From positions 744,001 through 808,000 of the forward strand of contig NZ_JACHBZ010000001.1 in the NCBI RefSeq assembly GCF_014200575.1: DNA of 64,000 bases. The letters run 5' to 3'. The notes under the pieces were generated by a model. The model did not search any database. It was not told the origin of the DNA and saw only the letters and a program-made list of their open reading frames with translations. The DNA comes from Mucilaginibacter saanensis. GTDB taxonomy: Bacteria > Bacteroidota > Bacteroidia > Sphingobacteriales > Sphingobacteriaceae. Of the stretch, positions 55,078-64,000 are shown piece by piece (positions within the stretch are counted from its first letter, which is position 1; the number at the start of each line of letters is the position of its first letter). A program made the translations under genes and the position numbers.

Positions 55078-57855
55078 ATGAATAGAAATTTAGTTAAAAC
55101 CTTTATCTGCTGTATACTGTTATCCGCATCGTTAAACGTATCGGCGCAGGTATCAGTTTCTTCGCTGCGTTGCGAGTACAGAAATGCCCCAATTGGTATT
55201 ACAGCTTCAAACCCGCAATTAAGCTGGATATTATCCTCAAACGTGCGTAATGTAAAACAGTCGGCTTACCGGATACTGGTGGCCGATGATCCCTCGCTGT
55301 TGCAAAAAGGCGAAGGGAATATATGGGATACAAAAAAGAAGACCGGTGGGCAATCCATACAGGTAATTTTCTCCGGTAAAAAATTAATACCCGCAAAGGT
55401 TTATTACTGGAAACTGATGGTTTGGGATAATTACGGAAAGGCATCAGCCTGGAGCAAAGTTTCAAAATGGCAAATGGGCTTATTATCAGCGGCTGATTGG
55501 AAAGGGGCCAAGTGGATAGGTTATGAACAAATGCCTGATTCGTTGCGTATAGTGCCTGCTACAGATAACCCGGGCGATAGCAGATGGACAAAAGGAAAAG
55601 ATATTTTGCCCTTGATGCGTAAGCAGTTTAGCGTAAGCAGACAAATTAAAAAAGCAACCATATTTATTACCGGCCTTGGCCAGTTTGATTTAAGCATCAA
55701 CGGTAAAAAGGTGGGCGACCACTTTTTAGACCCAGGATGGACACAATATGACAAACATGCACTATATGTATCTTTTGATATTACTGGTAACCTGATACAG
55801 GGCAGTAACGTGCTTGGTGTAATGCTTGGGAATGGGTTTTATTATGTTCCGGGCGAGCGTTATCATAAGCTAAGGGGCGCATACGGATATCCCAAAATGA
55901 TATGCCGTACATTGATAGAATATAAGGACGGTACAACGGAAAATATCATTAGTGACGAAAGCTGGAAAACAGCCCCCGGGCCTGTTACTTTTTCAAGTAT
56001 TTACGGAGGCGAAGATTATGATGCCACTTTAGCCCGTGATGGTTGGAATAAGGCCGGTTTTAACGATGCGCAGTTTAAAAATGCGGTTGTGGTAAACGGT
56101 CCGCCGTTGCTTGAAGTACAGGCTCAGGAGCCCCTGAAAATATTTGATCAGTTTACAGTTAAAAAAATCACCCAGCCAAAGCCAGGTGTTTGGGTATATG
56201 ATATGGGGCAAAATGCATCGGCCATACCACAAATAATGGTAAAAGGTAAACGTGGTGCAGTAGTAAAAATCACACCTGCCGAGTTATTGGATGATCAGGG
56301 CCTGGTATTGCAGGCTCCGGTTGGTACGCCGGTTTACTTTAATTATACCCTTAAGGGTGAGAGTACGGAGGTGTGGCATCCGCAGTTTATGTATTACGGT
56401 TTTAGGTATATTCAGGTAGAAGGAGCAATACCCGAAAACGAGCCAGGGAATGGTGACGCACCCCGGATTGTAGAAATTAAAAGCTTACACACCCGCAACA
56501 GTGCTGCTGTTATTGGCTCATTTGCTTGCTCAAATGAATTATTTAACAGGATATTTAAGCTGATTGACTGGGCCATCCAAAGCAACACGGCCAGCATTTT
56601 TACCGATTGCCCTCACCGCGAAAAGTTGGGTTGGCTGGAGGAGGCACACCTGGTTGGCAGCTCCATACATTATAATTATGATATTGCATCACTTTGCCGT
56701 AAGGTAATAAAGGATATGATAAACGCGCAAACAAAGGATGGTTTAATACCTGATATTGCCCCGGAGTTTGTTCAGTTCGGTGGTGGCTTCCGTGATTCGC
56801 CGGAGTGGGGTAGCAACGGTGTTATTTTGCCTTATTATGTTTATCAATGGTATGGCGATAAACAGGTGCTGCAAGAGAGTTATGATATGATGACCCGTTA
56901 TGTTGCCTACCTCGAAAAAAAATCCAAGGGTCATATCCTGTATTTTGGTCTTGGCGACTGGTATGATATAGGCCCAAGGGATCTGGGTCCTTCGCAATTA
57001 ACACCGGGTGGCATTACAAGTACAGCTATATACTATTATGATTTAACATTGCTGTCAAAAATTGCCCGGATACTTAATAAGCCCGCAGACGAAAAAAAAT
57101 ATACTGCTTTAGGCGCTGAGGTAAAAGCAGCATATAACAAAACGTTTTTCAACCCGCAAACAAGCCAATATGGTACCGGTAGCCAGGCAGCCAATGCCAT
57201 GTCGGTATATATGGGATTGGTGGGGCCTGAGTATAAAAACAAGGTTGTAGCTAATCTTATCCAGGATATCCGTAACCATAACAATGGAGTTACAGCGGGC
57301 GATATAGGTTATCGCTACTTGTTAAGAGTATTGGATGAGGCAGGCCGTTCTGACGTAATATTTGATATGAATAACAGGTCTGATGTACCTGGTTACGGTT
57401 ATCAGCTTGCCCAGGGAGCCACGGCACTTACGGAATCATGGCAGGGCAATCGGATATCAAGCAATAATCATTTTATGCTGGGCCATTTAATGGAATGGTT
57501 TTATAGTGGCCTTGGCGGCATCAAATCAGATACGGGATCAACCGGGTTCAGTCATATCATTATTCGCCCTGAACCGGTAGGTGATGTAAGTAATGTTAAA
57601 GTAAACTATCAATCGCCATATGGTAATATCAGTAATCAATGGAAAAAAACGGCTGATGCTTTTTATATGAGTACCACTATCCCGGTTAATACCGTAGCCG
57701 TAATTTATTTGCCTGCAAAAAAGGGTAGTATAATTACTGAAGGCGGAAAAAGAATAACTGCCAATGGGAGCGTTAAGCTTTTAAGATTTGAAAACGATAA
57801 AGCAGTTGTTCAAACCGGATCAGGTAATTATACATTTAGTGTTATCAATGAATAG
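55078..57855 (+). CDS. Exported GH78 alpha-L-rhamnosidase
   Basis: A 925-residue protein with a signal peptide ending LNVSAQ at residue 24. Fibronectin-like (about 30-140) and beta-sandwich domains (FDLSINGKKVGDHFLDPGWT) precede the (alpha/alpha)6 barrel with DCPHREKLGWLEEAHL near residue 509, GLGDWYDIGPRDLGPSQLTP and GYGYQLAQGATALTESW, then a C-terminal beta domain. It hydrolyses terminal alpha-L-rhamnosides. It aligns along its length with the GH78 at 30743-33994 but lacks the discoidin-like insert. It follows the GH106 gene directly and is ended by the terminator at 57944-57985. Confidence 0.93.
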   Translation: MNRNLVKTFICCILLSASLNVSAQVSVSSLRCEYRNAPIGITASNPQLSWILSSNVRNVKQSAYRILVADDPSLLQKGEGNIWDTKKKTGGQSIQVIFSGKKLIPAKVYYWKLMVWDNYGKASAWSKVSKWQMGLLSAADWKGAKWIGYEQMPDSLRIVPATDNPGDSRWTKGKDILPLMRKQFSVSRQIKKATIFITGLGQFDLSINGKKVGDHFLDPGWTQYDKHALYVSFDITGNLIQGSNVLGVMLGNGFYYVPGERYHKLRGAYGYPKMICRTLIEYKDGTTENIISDESWKTAPGPVTFSSIYGGEDYDATLARDGWNKAGFNDAQFKNAVVVNGPPLLEVQAQEPLKIFDQFTVKKITQPKPGVWVYDMGQNASAIPQIMVKGKRGAVVKITPAELLDDQGLVLQAPVGTPVYFNYTLKGESTEVWHPQFMYYGFRYIQVEGAIPENEPGNGDAPRIVEIKSLHTRNSAAVIGSFACSNELFNRIFKLIDWAIQSNTASIFTDCPHREKLGWLEEAHLVGSSIHYNYDIASLCRKVIKDMINAQTKDGLIPDIAPEFVQFGGGFRDSPEWGSNGVILPYYVYQWYGDKQVLQESYDMMTRYVAYLEKKSKGHILYFGLGDWYDIGPRDLGPSQLTPGGITSTAIYYYDLTLLSKIARILNKPADEKKYTALGAEVKAAYNKTFFNPQTSQYGTGSQAANAMSVYMGLVGPEYKNKVVANLIQDIRNHNNGVTAGDIGYRYLLRVLDEAGRSDVIFDMNNRSDVPGYGYQLAQGATALTESWQGNRISSNNHFMLGHLMEWFYSGLGGIKSDTGSTGFSHIIIRPEPVGDVSNVKVNYQSPYGNISNQWKKTADAFYMSTTIPVNTVAVIYLPAKKGSIITEGGKRITANGSVKLLRFENDKAVVQTGSGNYTFSVINE

Positions 57856-57943
57856 AATTAAAAGGTTTGCTTTCTTTTCAAAATACTATTATGTAATGTA
57901 TCGTAACAGTTTAATGTTTTGATGCAGTGAAGGCTTTTATGTC

Positions 57944-57985
57944 AAATGGGACAAATTATTTTTGATGATTTTGTCCCATTTTTTG
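57944..57985 (+). terminator. Intrinsic terminator after the GH106-GH78 operon
   Basis: Perfect 12-bp arms (AAATGGGACAAA at 57944-57955 and its complement at 57970-57981) with a 14-nt loop, followed by T residues. It lies 88 bp after the GH78 stop. No T-run follows on the minus strand, so it serves the plus-strand genes. Confidence 0.85.
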
Positions 57986-58385
57986 CATGTATGCTTTTGT
58001 TTTTCGAGTGGACACCTCGTTATTTTCATACTTCCACGCAGTTTCTCATTCAGGATCAATTTTTCAAAAAAATAGTGTCTTGTTGTGATTTTATTTGAAT
58101 TATTGTATTTGAATTGATTGTTTAATAGGAAAGCAGAGTAATTAACATGGTTAACCAGACGGATGCAGAAGGTTTTGGCCATTGCTCTAACACAGAAGCT
58201 TGCGAGGTGGAATGCCCGCAGACGATACCTGTGCTTCATATTGCTTGTATGAACTATGAGTATAATAAGGGGCTGGTGTTAAAACCATAGCAACAAATTA
58301 TCATTTCATTATTGAAAACAAATGATGTGTTGGCTGTTTTATAAATCATTATACATTATTGATCCATCCGCTCTGAATTCATGTT
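57986..58385. other. Gene-free region after terminator
   Basis: About 400 bp of AT-rich DNA between the terminator and the tautomerase relic. No gene, RNA or repeat is recognised. Confidence 0.4.
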
Positions 58386-58560
58386 ATGCCTTATTTACAA
58401 CTTGAAGTAACCCGAAGTTACTCTGCCAAAGTCAAACAACAATTGGCTAACACAAATTGGAGATATCTATGCACGTATTATGAATGCCAGTGTAAAATCT
58501 TTGTTTAGCTCTCGTTTGATTTCAGAGGACGGTTTATGGATGAGTCATGAAAAAAATGCA
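58386..58560 (+). pseudogene. Tautomerase (4-oxalocrotonate tautomerase-like) gene with frameshift
   Basis: From ATG 58386 the frame reads MPYLQLEVTRSYSAKVKQQL then ANT, the start of a small tautomerase with the catalytic Pro directly after Met. Near 58458 the frame is lost; the next frame continues GDIYARIMNASVKSLFSSRL then ISEDGLW, the expected next part of such proteins. So one frameshift splits the gene, and the downstream end appears degenerate, running into the 3' end of the lacI-type gene on the other strand. Intact relatives act on keto-enol forms of small acids. It is probably non-functional. A sequencing error at the shift is possible, but the C-terminal part also looks shortened. 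Confidence 0.7.
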
Positions 58561-58570
58561 TTTAGTATTT

Positions 58571-59599
58571 TTATAATGATGAAGCCACTGTAGAGTTCCG
58601 GATCACAAGATCTGTTTTCAATACTTTAGTCACGGCTTTCCAGTCTGATACATTTCTATTCATTTGATCAAGGAGTAATGCTATGGCCGTTTCACCTATT
58701 TTTTCTACCGGTTGTGAAAGTGTTGTGAGTGATGGTTCAATAATGGACGAGATATAATCATTGCTGAAACCCACGATAGCGATATCCTGTGGAATTCTGA
58801 GCCCGATTTTTTTGATCACCAAAATAGTTTCAATTGCAGTGGGGTCATTGACGGCAAATATGGCATCAGGTGGGTTTTTTAATTGGAGTAGATGATTAAC
58901 ATAGATCTTAACCTTACCAATGGTTAAATCATAAGGAATAATGAGTTCTTCATCTATAGGAATATTGTTTTTTTTCAATGCATCCAAGTACCCATTCAAT
59001 CTTTTCACACTCATTGAAAGTGAATTTGGACCGGCTAAATGGGCTATCCGTTTTTTACCTGTTGAAAGCAAGTGTTCTACAGCTTTAAAAGCTCCATCAT
59101 AGTCGTCAACCATAACCTTTGGCACGGCCATTTCTTCACATACCCTGTTAAAAAAAACAATAGGTATTCCTTTTCTTTGAAATATCTTAAAGTGATCATA
59201 ATTCAATGTTTCCTTAGTCATGGAAACAATTATTCCATCTACCTGATTAGCCAGCATTACTTGTGTGTTTGCTACTTCTGTTGCATAGGTTTCATTCGAC
59301 TGGCTGATAATAACATGATACCCGGCTGCGGTTGCAGCAGCCTGTGCTCCGATGATCACCTTAGGGAAATAGGAACTTAAAAATTCAGGAACAATAATGC
59401 CAACTGTATTAGTCTTGCGGGTGATCAGGCTTATTGCATGCAAATTTCGTTGATAATCCATTTTTTTGGCCATCTCTATTACAGCCTCCATAGTTTCCGG
59501 TTTGATGTTAACATTGCCTGTAAGTGCTCTTGATACGGTCGACTTGGAGATTCCTAAAGCCCTGGCAATGTCTATAATGGTTATTTGATGACTTTTCAA
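58571..59599 (-). CDS. LacI-family transcriptional repressor
   Basis: A 342-residue regulator. The N-terminal LacI helix-turn-helix and hinge are at about 6-60: ITIIDIARALGISKSTVSRA, then ETMEAVIEMAKKMDYQRN. A periplasmic-binding-protein-like sensor follows (TVGIIVPEFLSSYFPKVI, VDGIIVSMTKETL, PDAIFAVNDPTAIETIL, DIAIVGFSNDYISSIIEPSL). It should bind a sugar or sugar phosphate and control the divergent susC/susD operon. The tandem operator candidate at 59627-59667 lies 28 bp upstream of its start, so it may also repress itself. Confidence 0.93.
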   Translation of the reverse strand: MKSHQITIIDIARALGISKSTVSRALTGNVNIKPETMEAVIEMAKKMDYQRNLHAISLITRKTNTVGIIVPEFLSSYFPKVIIGAQAAATAAGYHVIISQSNETYATEVANTQVMLANQVDGIIVSMTKETLNYDHFKIFQRKGIPIVFFNRVCEEMAVPKVMVDDYDGAFKAVEHLLSTGKKRIAHLAGPNSLSMSVKRLNGYLDALKKNNIPIDEELIIPYDLTIGKVKIYVNHLLQLKNPPDAIFAVNDPTAIETILVIKKIGLRIPQDIAIVGFSNDYISSIIEPSLTTLSQPVEKIGETAIALLLDQMNRNVSDWKAVTKVLKTDLVIRNSTVASSL

Positions 59600-59626
59600 G
59601 ATAGTGATGGTTTTGCCTTAAAGTTA

Positions 59627-59667
59627 CAAAATGGGAATGTTCCCGCAAAATGGGAACATTCCCATTT
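59627..59667. promoter_or_regulatory. Tandem LacI-type operator candidate
   Basis: Two direct copies of CAAAATGGGAAnnTTCCC (59627-59644 and 59646-59663) lie 19 bp apart. Each contains the near-palindrome GGGAA-nn-TTCCC. Because the variable centre is TG in one and CA in the other, they also form a perfect 16-bp inverted repeat (59629-59644 and 59652-59667) with a 7-nt spacer. The site lies between the divergent repressor and susC genes, as expected for an operator. A T-run follows on the plus strand, so a hairpin role in RNA cannot be excluded. Confidence 0.75.
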
Positions 59668-59772
59668 GTTTTTTTTATAACAGTTTAGTACGGCAATAAT
59701 GATTATAATCTATTTTCGACATACCAATTATCATTACACCCGCAATTGCTGGGTGTACCTAAAACCTGTCAT

Positions 59773-62700
59773 ATGAGAAAAATTTATCTGCTAATCGTAC
59801 AATTTTTTGTTCTTTTTCAAGTAGCTTCAGCGCAGGACGTTGTATTAACCGGTACCATCACCGATTCAAAAAAAGAACCATTGGTGGGGGCAAGTGTTCA
59901 TTTAAAAGGTATCGGGAAAAGTGTAATTACCGACAATGGCGGTAAGTTTTCTTTGAAAACCGATAGCAAAATGTACACCGTGGTTATAACCTATGTAGGT
60001 TATAAAACTCAGGAATATACCCTGATTCCCAACAAGCCTTCAATCATTGTTTTGGAGAGTACGGAAAGTTCGCTCGGTGAAGTGATTGTGGTGGGCTACG
60101 GCACACAAAGGAAGATTGAAAATACCGGGTCAATCGCATCTGTTAAGGCAGCTGATCTGGTGCAAACACCCGTTGCTAATATGGCCCAGGGTTTACAATC
60201 CCGTGTTTCTGGTATGCAGGTCAGTCAGAACACCGGATCGCCGGGCGGTAATATCAGTATCCGTATTAGGGGTACAAACTCAATTAATGGTGCTTCGGAA
60301 CCGTTGTATGTGATTGATGGTATACAGATTGCCAATGGCGATGGCATCAATAGTTTGAGCCCACTATCTACCATCAATCCCAATGATATTGAATCGATAG
60401 AAGTATTAAAAGATGCTTCAGCTTCGGCCATTTATGGTGCCCGTGCGGCCAACGGTGTTGTTTTAATCACTACTAAAAGAGGTAAAACAGGTGATACACG
60501 GGTTAGTTTCGATAGCTATTATGGTTCGCAACAGGTAGCAAAAAAATTACCCGTGTTAAATGCTGCTCAGTTTGCGCAATTGGAAAATGAAGTATTCCAG
60601 AATAATTTTTATCCCGACCCGGCAGCGTTGGGTAAGGGAGTAAACTGGCAGGATCTTATTTTTAGGAAAGCGCCTATCCAGAATCATCAGCTGTCCATTA
60701 ACGGGGGGAATGACAAAACCCAGCTGGCTCTGTCATTTAATTATTTTAATCAGCAGGGGATCATTGTTAATTCCGATTTTAAACGATATTCCCTAAGGCT
60801 GAATTTGGATCGTCGCATTGCCAGCTGGTTAAAAGTGGGTACCAGTATCCTTGGGTCGTATGCTGTAAACGATGCTGCCACAACAGGCTCAACAGCCATT
60901 GGTGACGGCCCGGTGGTTAGCGGTAGTATTTTGGGTTCTGCTATAGGGGCTCCGCCAACCTTGCAACCTTATCGTAATGATGGTACTATATTCCCTTTTG
61001 GAGAGCAAGCAGGAGGTCAGTACCGTGAAGTGATCAATCCGCTTGGCTTTACCGCCATATTAAACCAACAAACTACCAAGCGCACGTTAACCAATGTTTA
61101 CGGCGAAGCGACCCTTTTTAAGGGTTTAACTTACCGTGCATCATTTAATGTTGATATTCAGAGTACTTTGGGCGATTATTATTCTCCCAGATCTATCGTA
61201 AGCCGCACAGATCTGAATGATAATTCCGGATCGGCCCAAAAAAACAATAATAATTATACTTCGCTTCTGCATGAAAGTATTTTAACCTTTACCCATCGTT
61301 TTGCCGAAAATCATTCATTTAAAGCCACGGCTGTTTATGCAACACAGGTTGAGATGGCCAACGCCAATTCCATCAGTGCCGCAGGTTTTCCAAACGATGT
61401 TACCGGCGATGAAGCACTGCAGTTGGCCCTGACCCATACCATATCAAGCAACCGAACCAAAGAACGGCTTGATTCGTACCTGTTACGTTTGAATTATGGT
61501 TATAAAGACAAATATTTTTTAGATGTCACAGCTCGGGCAGATGGTTCGAGTAAATTCGGTGCCAATAATAAATACGGCATTTTTCCTGCCATTTCCGGCG
61601 CCTGGCGAATTGGCGAAGAAGAATTTATAAAGGATGTTTATTGGATATCTGATCTGAAACTTAGGGCCAGTTATGGTATCACCGGTAATGCCGGCGGCAT
61701 CAGTCCCTACCAGTCGCTGTCATTAGTAGCAGCAACAGGCAATGATTATGATTTTAATCATGGATATGTAATCGGAATAAACCCCGTTGGCATTGCTAAC
61801 CCCAATTTGAAATGGGAACGCTCTGCACAAACTGATATTGGCCTGGATATAGGTTTATTCGAAAATCGTTTATCCCTCATTGCCGACTATTATTTCAAAA
61901 AAACTAATGATCTGCTCTATGTGCAAACATTGCCATTAAGCTCCGGTTACAGTTCCATTACCGGCAATTTTGCATCATTGCAGAATAAGGGTTTTGAATT
62001 TGCAGCTAACGCCCGTATAATGCAAGGTGCCTTTAAATGGAACGTTTCGGCAAACATTACTTTTAACAGAAACAAGGTGTTAAGTCTTGATGGGGGCATA
62101 ACCAACGAACGTTTTATTACCAATACCACGCTATTAAAGGTAGGCGAGCCGCTCGGCGTTTTTAAAACCTATGTTTTTGATGGAATAAATCAAACCGGGG
62201 AAACTATTTTACCAGGTTATGATGGCCGTACCGGCGGATACAAAGTAAAAGACATTAACGGCGATGGGGTAATAACTGCGGCCGACCAGGTTATTACCGG
62301 TAATCCAAACCCTGATTTTTTCTATGGGCTTTCGACAAACTTCAGTTATAAAAAGTTTGATTTAAGTGCGTTCTTTTCGGGAACCTATGGTAACCAGATC
62401 TATAATGCCAGCAGGCTTTCCTTTGAGATGCCTTTGGGACAACGGAACATGTTTGCCGGGCTGGTTAACCGGTGGTCGCCAACTAACCCGAGTAATGAAT
62501 ATGTAAGTGGCTCTCAGGGTGGGCGCTTACAGATCACCGATCACGATATTGAAAATGGATCTTATCTGCGTTGTAAAAATATAACCCTCGGATACACACT
62601 CCCCCCAATAAAGGGCATCAAACAACTGCGTATTTATATAAGTGGAAATAATCTGTTTACCCTAACTAAATACAGTGGCTTTGATCCTGAGGTAAATACT

Positions 62701-62790
62701 TATGCCGGTTCTAACACAGTAACCGGTGTCGATAATCTGGTTTATCCGCAAGCCAGATCATTTCTTGGCGGTATTCAACTTACTTTTTAA
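59773..62790 (+). CDS. SusC-type TonB-dependent receptor
   Basis: About 1005 residues from ATG 59773 (MRKIYLLIVQFFVLFQVA); an in-frame TTG at 59746 would add nine polar residues before the signal peptide and is unlikely. After the signal peptide (ending ASAQD) come a carboxypeptidase-D-like domain (VLTGTITDSKKEPLVGASVH), the plug (EVIVVGYGTQRKIENTGS, EVLKDASASAIYGARAANGV) and a beta-barrel ending FLGGIQLTF. There is no STN domain, so control probably comes from the divergent LacI-type repressor. It imports an oligosaccharide with the SusD encoded 16 bp downstream. The ligand cannot be inferred because the hydrolases of this locus lie beyond the window. Confidence 0.95.
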   Translation: MRKIYLLIVQFFVLFQVASAQDVVLTGTITDSKKEPLVGASVHLKGIGKSVITDNGGKFSLKTDSKMYTVVITYVGYKTQEYTLIPNKPSIIVLESTESSLGEVIVVGYGTQRKIENTGSIASVKAADLVQTPVANMAQGLQSRVSGMQVSQNTGSPGGNISIRIRGTNSINGASEPLYVIDGIQIANGDGINSLSPLSTINPNDIESIEVLKDASASAIYGARAANGVVLITTKRGKTGDTRVSFDSYYGSQQVAKKLPVLNAAQFAQLENEVFQNNFYPDPAALGKGVNWQDLIFRKAPIQNHQLSINGGNDKTQLALSFNYFNQQGIIVNSDFKRYSLRLNLDRRIASWLKVGTSILGSYAVNDAATTGSTAIGDGPVVSGSILGSAIGAPPTLQPYRNDGTIFPFGEQAGGQYREVINPLGFTAILNQQTTKRTLTNVYGEATLFKGLTYRASFNVDIQSTLGDYYSPRSIVSRTDLNDNSGSAQKNNNNYTSLLHESILTFTHRFAENHSFKATAVYATQVEMANANSISAAGFPNDVTGDEALQLALTHTISSNRTKERLDSYLLRLNYGYKDKYFLDVTARADGSSKFGANNKYGIFPAISGAWRIGEEEFIKDVYWISDLKLRASYGITGNAGGISPYQSLSLVAATGNDYDFNHGYVIGINPVGIANPNLKWERSAQTDIGLDIGLFENRLSLIADYYFKKTNDLLYVQTLPLSSGYSSITGNFASLQNKGFEFAANARIMQGAFKWNVSANITFNRNKVLSLDGGITNERFITNTTLLKVGEPLGVFKTYVFDGINQTGETILPGYDGRTGGYKVKDINGDGVITAADQVITGNPNPDFFYGLSTNFSYKKFDLSAFFSGTYGNQIYNASRLSFEMPLGQRNMFAGLVNRWSPTNPSNEYVSGSQGGRLQITDHDIENGSYLRCKNITLGYTLPPIKGIKQLRIYISGNNLFTLTKYSGFDPEVNTYAGSNTVTGVDNLVYPQARSFLGGIQLTF

Positions 62791-62806
62791 CCTGAATCAT
62801 AATTAT

Positions 62807-64000
62807 ATGAAAACAATATATAACTCCGCTTTATTAATAGTTTTAGTTTTTGTGTTGCATTCCTGCAAGCTGGATGAGCATGTTTATTCGTCGGCTTATA
62901 GCGAAACCTTTTATAAAACAGCTTCTGATGCCGAAAAAGCTATTATAGCCGTGTATGGGCCGCTTGCGGACATGTATGCCGGACCTGCCGCCACAATAGT
63001 GGCCGATTTCAGCGATGACCAAACCTATCCACGGGGAGTGGTTGGCAGAAACACGCTGACATTGTTCAGTTACGATCCATTTTTTACCGCCCAACGCAGT
63101 ATTGGCCGTCTGAATGAATCGCCGCAGCAAATCTGGACTTCCTCTTACAGTGGTATTGAAAAGGCCAATTGGGTAATAGCTAAAGTACCAGGAGCAGATA
63201 TGGATGCGGCCCGAAAAAAACAGATCATTGGCGAAGCGTATTTTTTGCGTGCCTTTTACCATTGGATGGTTACAAAAAACTTCGGAGATGCTCCTGTAAA
63301 AATTAAGCCCAGCATTACGCTTGAAGACGCATATGTAGCTAAAAGTGCTAAAGCCGATATTTACAAACAAATTTACAGTGACCTTGACCAGGCAGCTGCA
63401 GCAGGTTTACCATCGTACCCGGCAGTAGATAAGGGAAGACCTGCAAAGGAAGTGGTGGATGCTTTGTATGCGAAAGCTGCCTTGTATAATGAAGACTGGG
63501 CAAAAGCCCTCCAAAAGGCGCAGGCGGTTATTACTTCAGGTAAATATGCTTTAATGCCCGACGTTAGGGATGTTTACAAGTATGACAAAGAAGATGCTGC
63601 CCGTGTGGAGAATATGTTTGCTTTTGAAGCCGACCCTATTTCTCCGGGTAAACAGCACCAGCTTACCGGCTTATGCGGTCCTCCGGGGAGCGCCGGACCC
63701 GAATATGGCCGCACTACTTTTGGTTCGATGTTCGCCTACCAGGCTTTTTTTAATTCATTTAATCCGGCAGATAAAAGACGTTTGTTACTGGATACGGTTT
63801 ATGTGGATAAAAGCGGAAAAACCGTAGCACAAAAAAATATTACGCCTATTACAACTGATGGGGTTTTGATCAAAAAATATCAGGATCCGATATCAACTAT
63901 CGGTGTCATTCCCAACATACCGATCTTACGTTTGGCTGATATGTACCTTATAGCTGCCGAAGCGGAGGCCCATCTGAACGGCGCCAGTATTACCGCATAT
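62807..64000 (+). CDS. SusD/RagB-family lipoprotein (3' end outside window)
   Basis: The frame opens at ATG 62807, 16 bp after the susC stop, and stays open for 398 codons to the right edge. The N-terminus is a lipoprotein signal with lipobox VLHSC (Cys20) followed by KLDEHVYSS. SusD features are AYFLRAFYHWMVTKNFGDAP in the N-terminal half and ILRLADMYLIAAEAEAHLNG near the edge. About 100 C-terminal residues are missing from the window. It should cap the SusC encoded just upstream and bind the same unknown glycan. Confidence 0.93.
   Translation, partial: MKTIYNSALLIVLVFVLHSCKLDEHVYSSAYSETFYKTASDAEKAIIAVYGPLADMYAGPAATIVADFSDDQTYPRGVVGRNTLTLFSYDPFFTAQRSIGRLNESPQQIWTSSYSGIEKANWVIAKVPGADMDAARKKQIIGEAYFLRAFYHWMVTKNFGDAPVKIKPSITLEDAYVAKSAKADIYKQIYSDLDQAAAAGLPSYPAVDKGRPAKEVVDALYAKAALYNEDWAKALQKAQAVITSGKYALMPDVRDVYKYDKEDAARVENMFAFEADPISPGKQHQLTGLCGPPGSAGPEYGRTTFGSMFAYQAFFNSFNPADKRRLLLDTVYVDKSGKTVAQKNITPITTDGVLIKKYQDPISTIGVIPNIPILRLADMYLIAAEAEAHLNGASITAY

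Noticed and set aside
1..64000. CRISPR arrays, tRNA, rRNA and intact insertion sequences
   Set aside because: None was recognised by eye on either strand; a covariance-model search would be needed for small RNAs.

Overview
The window is AT-rich DNA from a member of the Bacteroidota, most likely a soil or plant-associated Sphingobacteriaceae (Mucilaginibacter/Pedobacter type). The evidence is five SusC/SusD-type outer-membrane glycan uptake systems (one seen only by its SusD), two FecI/FecR sigma/anti-sigma pairs, a BACON-domain lipoprotein, and many exported glycoside hydrolases. Almost every gene belongs to a polysaccharide utilization locus (PUL). No tRNA, rRNA, CRISPR array or intact mobile element was seen. 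The genus is inference.

Region A (1-16129, + strand) starts inside a SusD gene whose SusC must lie upstream. It continues with an MFS sugar porter, a GH38-type glycosidase, an M24 peptidase-like protein, a short-chain dehydrogenase, a cupin, an RraA-family aldolase, a mannonate-dehydratase (UxuA)-type enzyme and two more GH38-like proteins. Export signals on the hydrolases and their absence on the small enzymes fit this scheme: glycan cleaved in the periplasm, sugar imported by proton symport, then oxidised, dehydrated and cleaved to pyruvate without phosphorylation. The scheme is a hypothesis. Region 16130-17181 has no intact gene but holds a broken serine-recombinase fragment.

Region B (17182-26777, - strand) is one PUL in the order fecI, fecR, susC (with STN domain), susD, BACON lipoprotein, sulfatase. 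It suggests sigma/anti-sigma-controlled uptake of a sulfated glycan. A 32-bp perfect palindrome separates the BACON and sulfatase genes.

Region C (27519-57855) is a rhamnoside-degrading cluster. It has three GH78 and one GH106 alpha-L-rhamnosidases, a GH31 enzyme, a simple susC/susD pair on the + strand, a second fecI-fecR-susC-susD set on the - strand, an AraC regulator and an AraA/fucose-isomerase-like enzyme. Between the genes lie decayed copies of neighbouring gene types: a SusD C-terminus with three frame changes, a GH78 fragment and a GH31 fragment. These indicate past duplication and gene loss.

Region D (57856-64000) holds a terminator, a frameshifted tautomerase relic, a LacI-type repressor gene on the - strand and a divergent susC/susD pair on the + strand; the susD runs off the window. 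Between repressor and susC are two tandem copies of a GGGAAnnTTCCC site that together form a 16-bp-arm inverted repeat, the probable operator.
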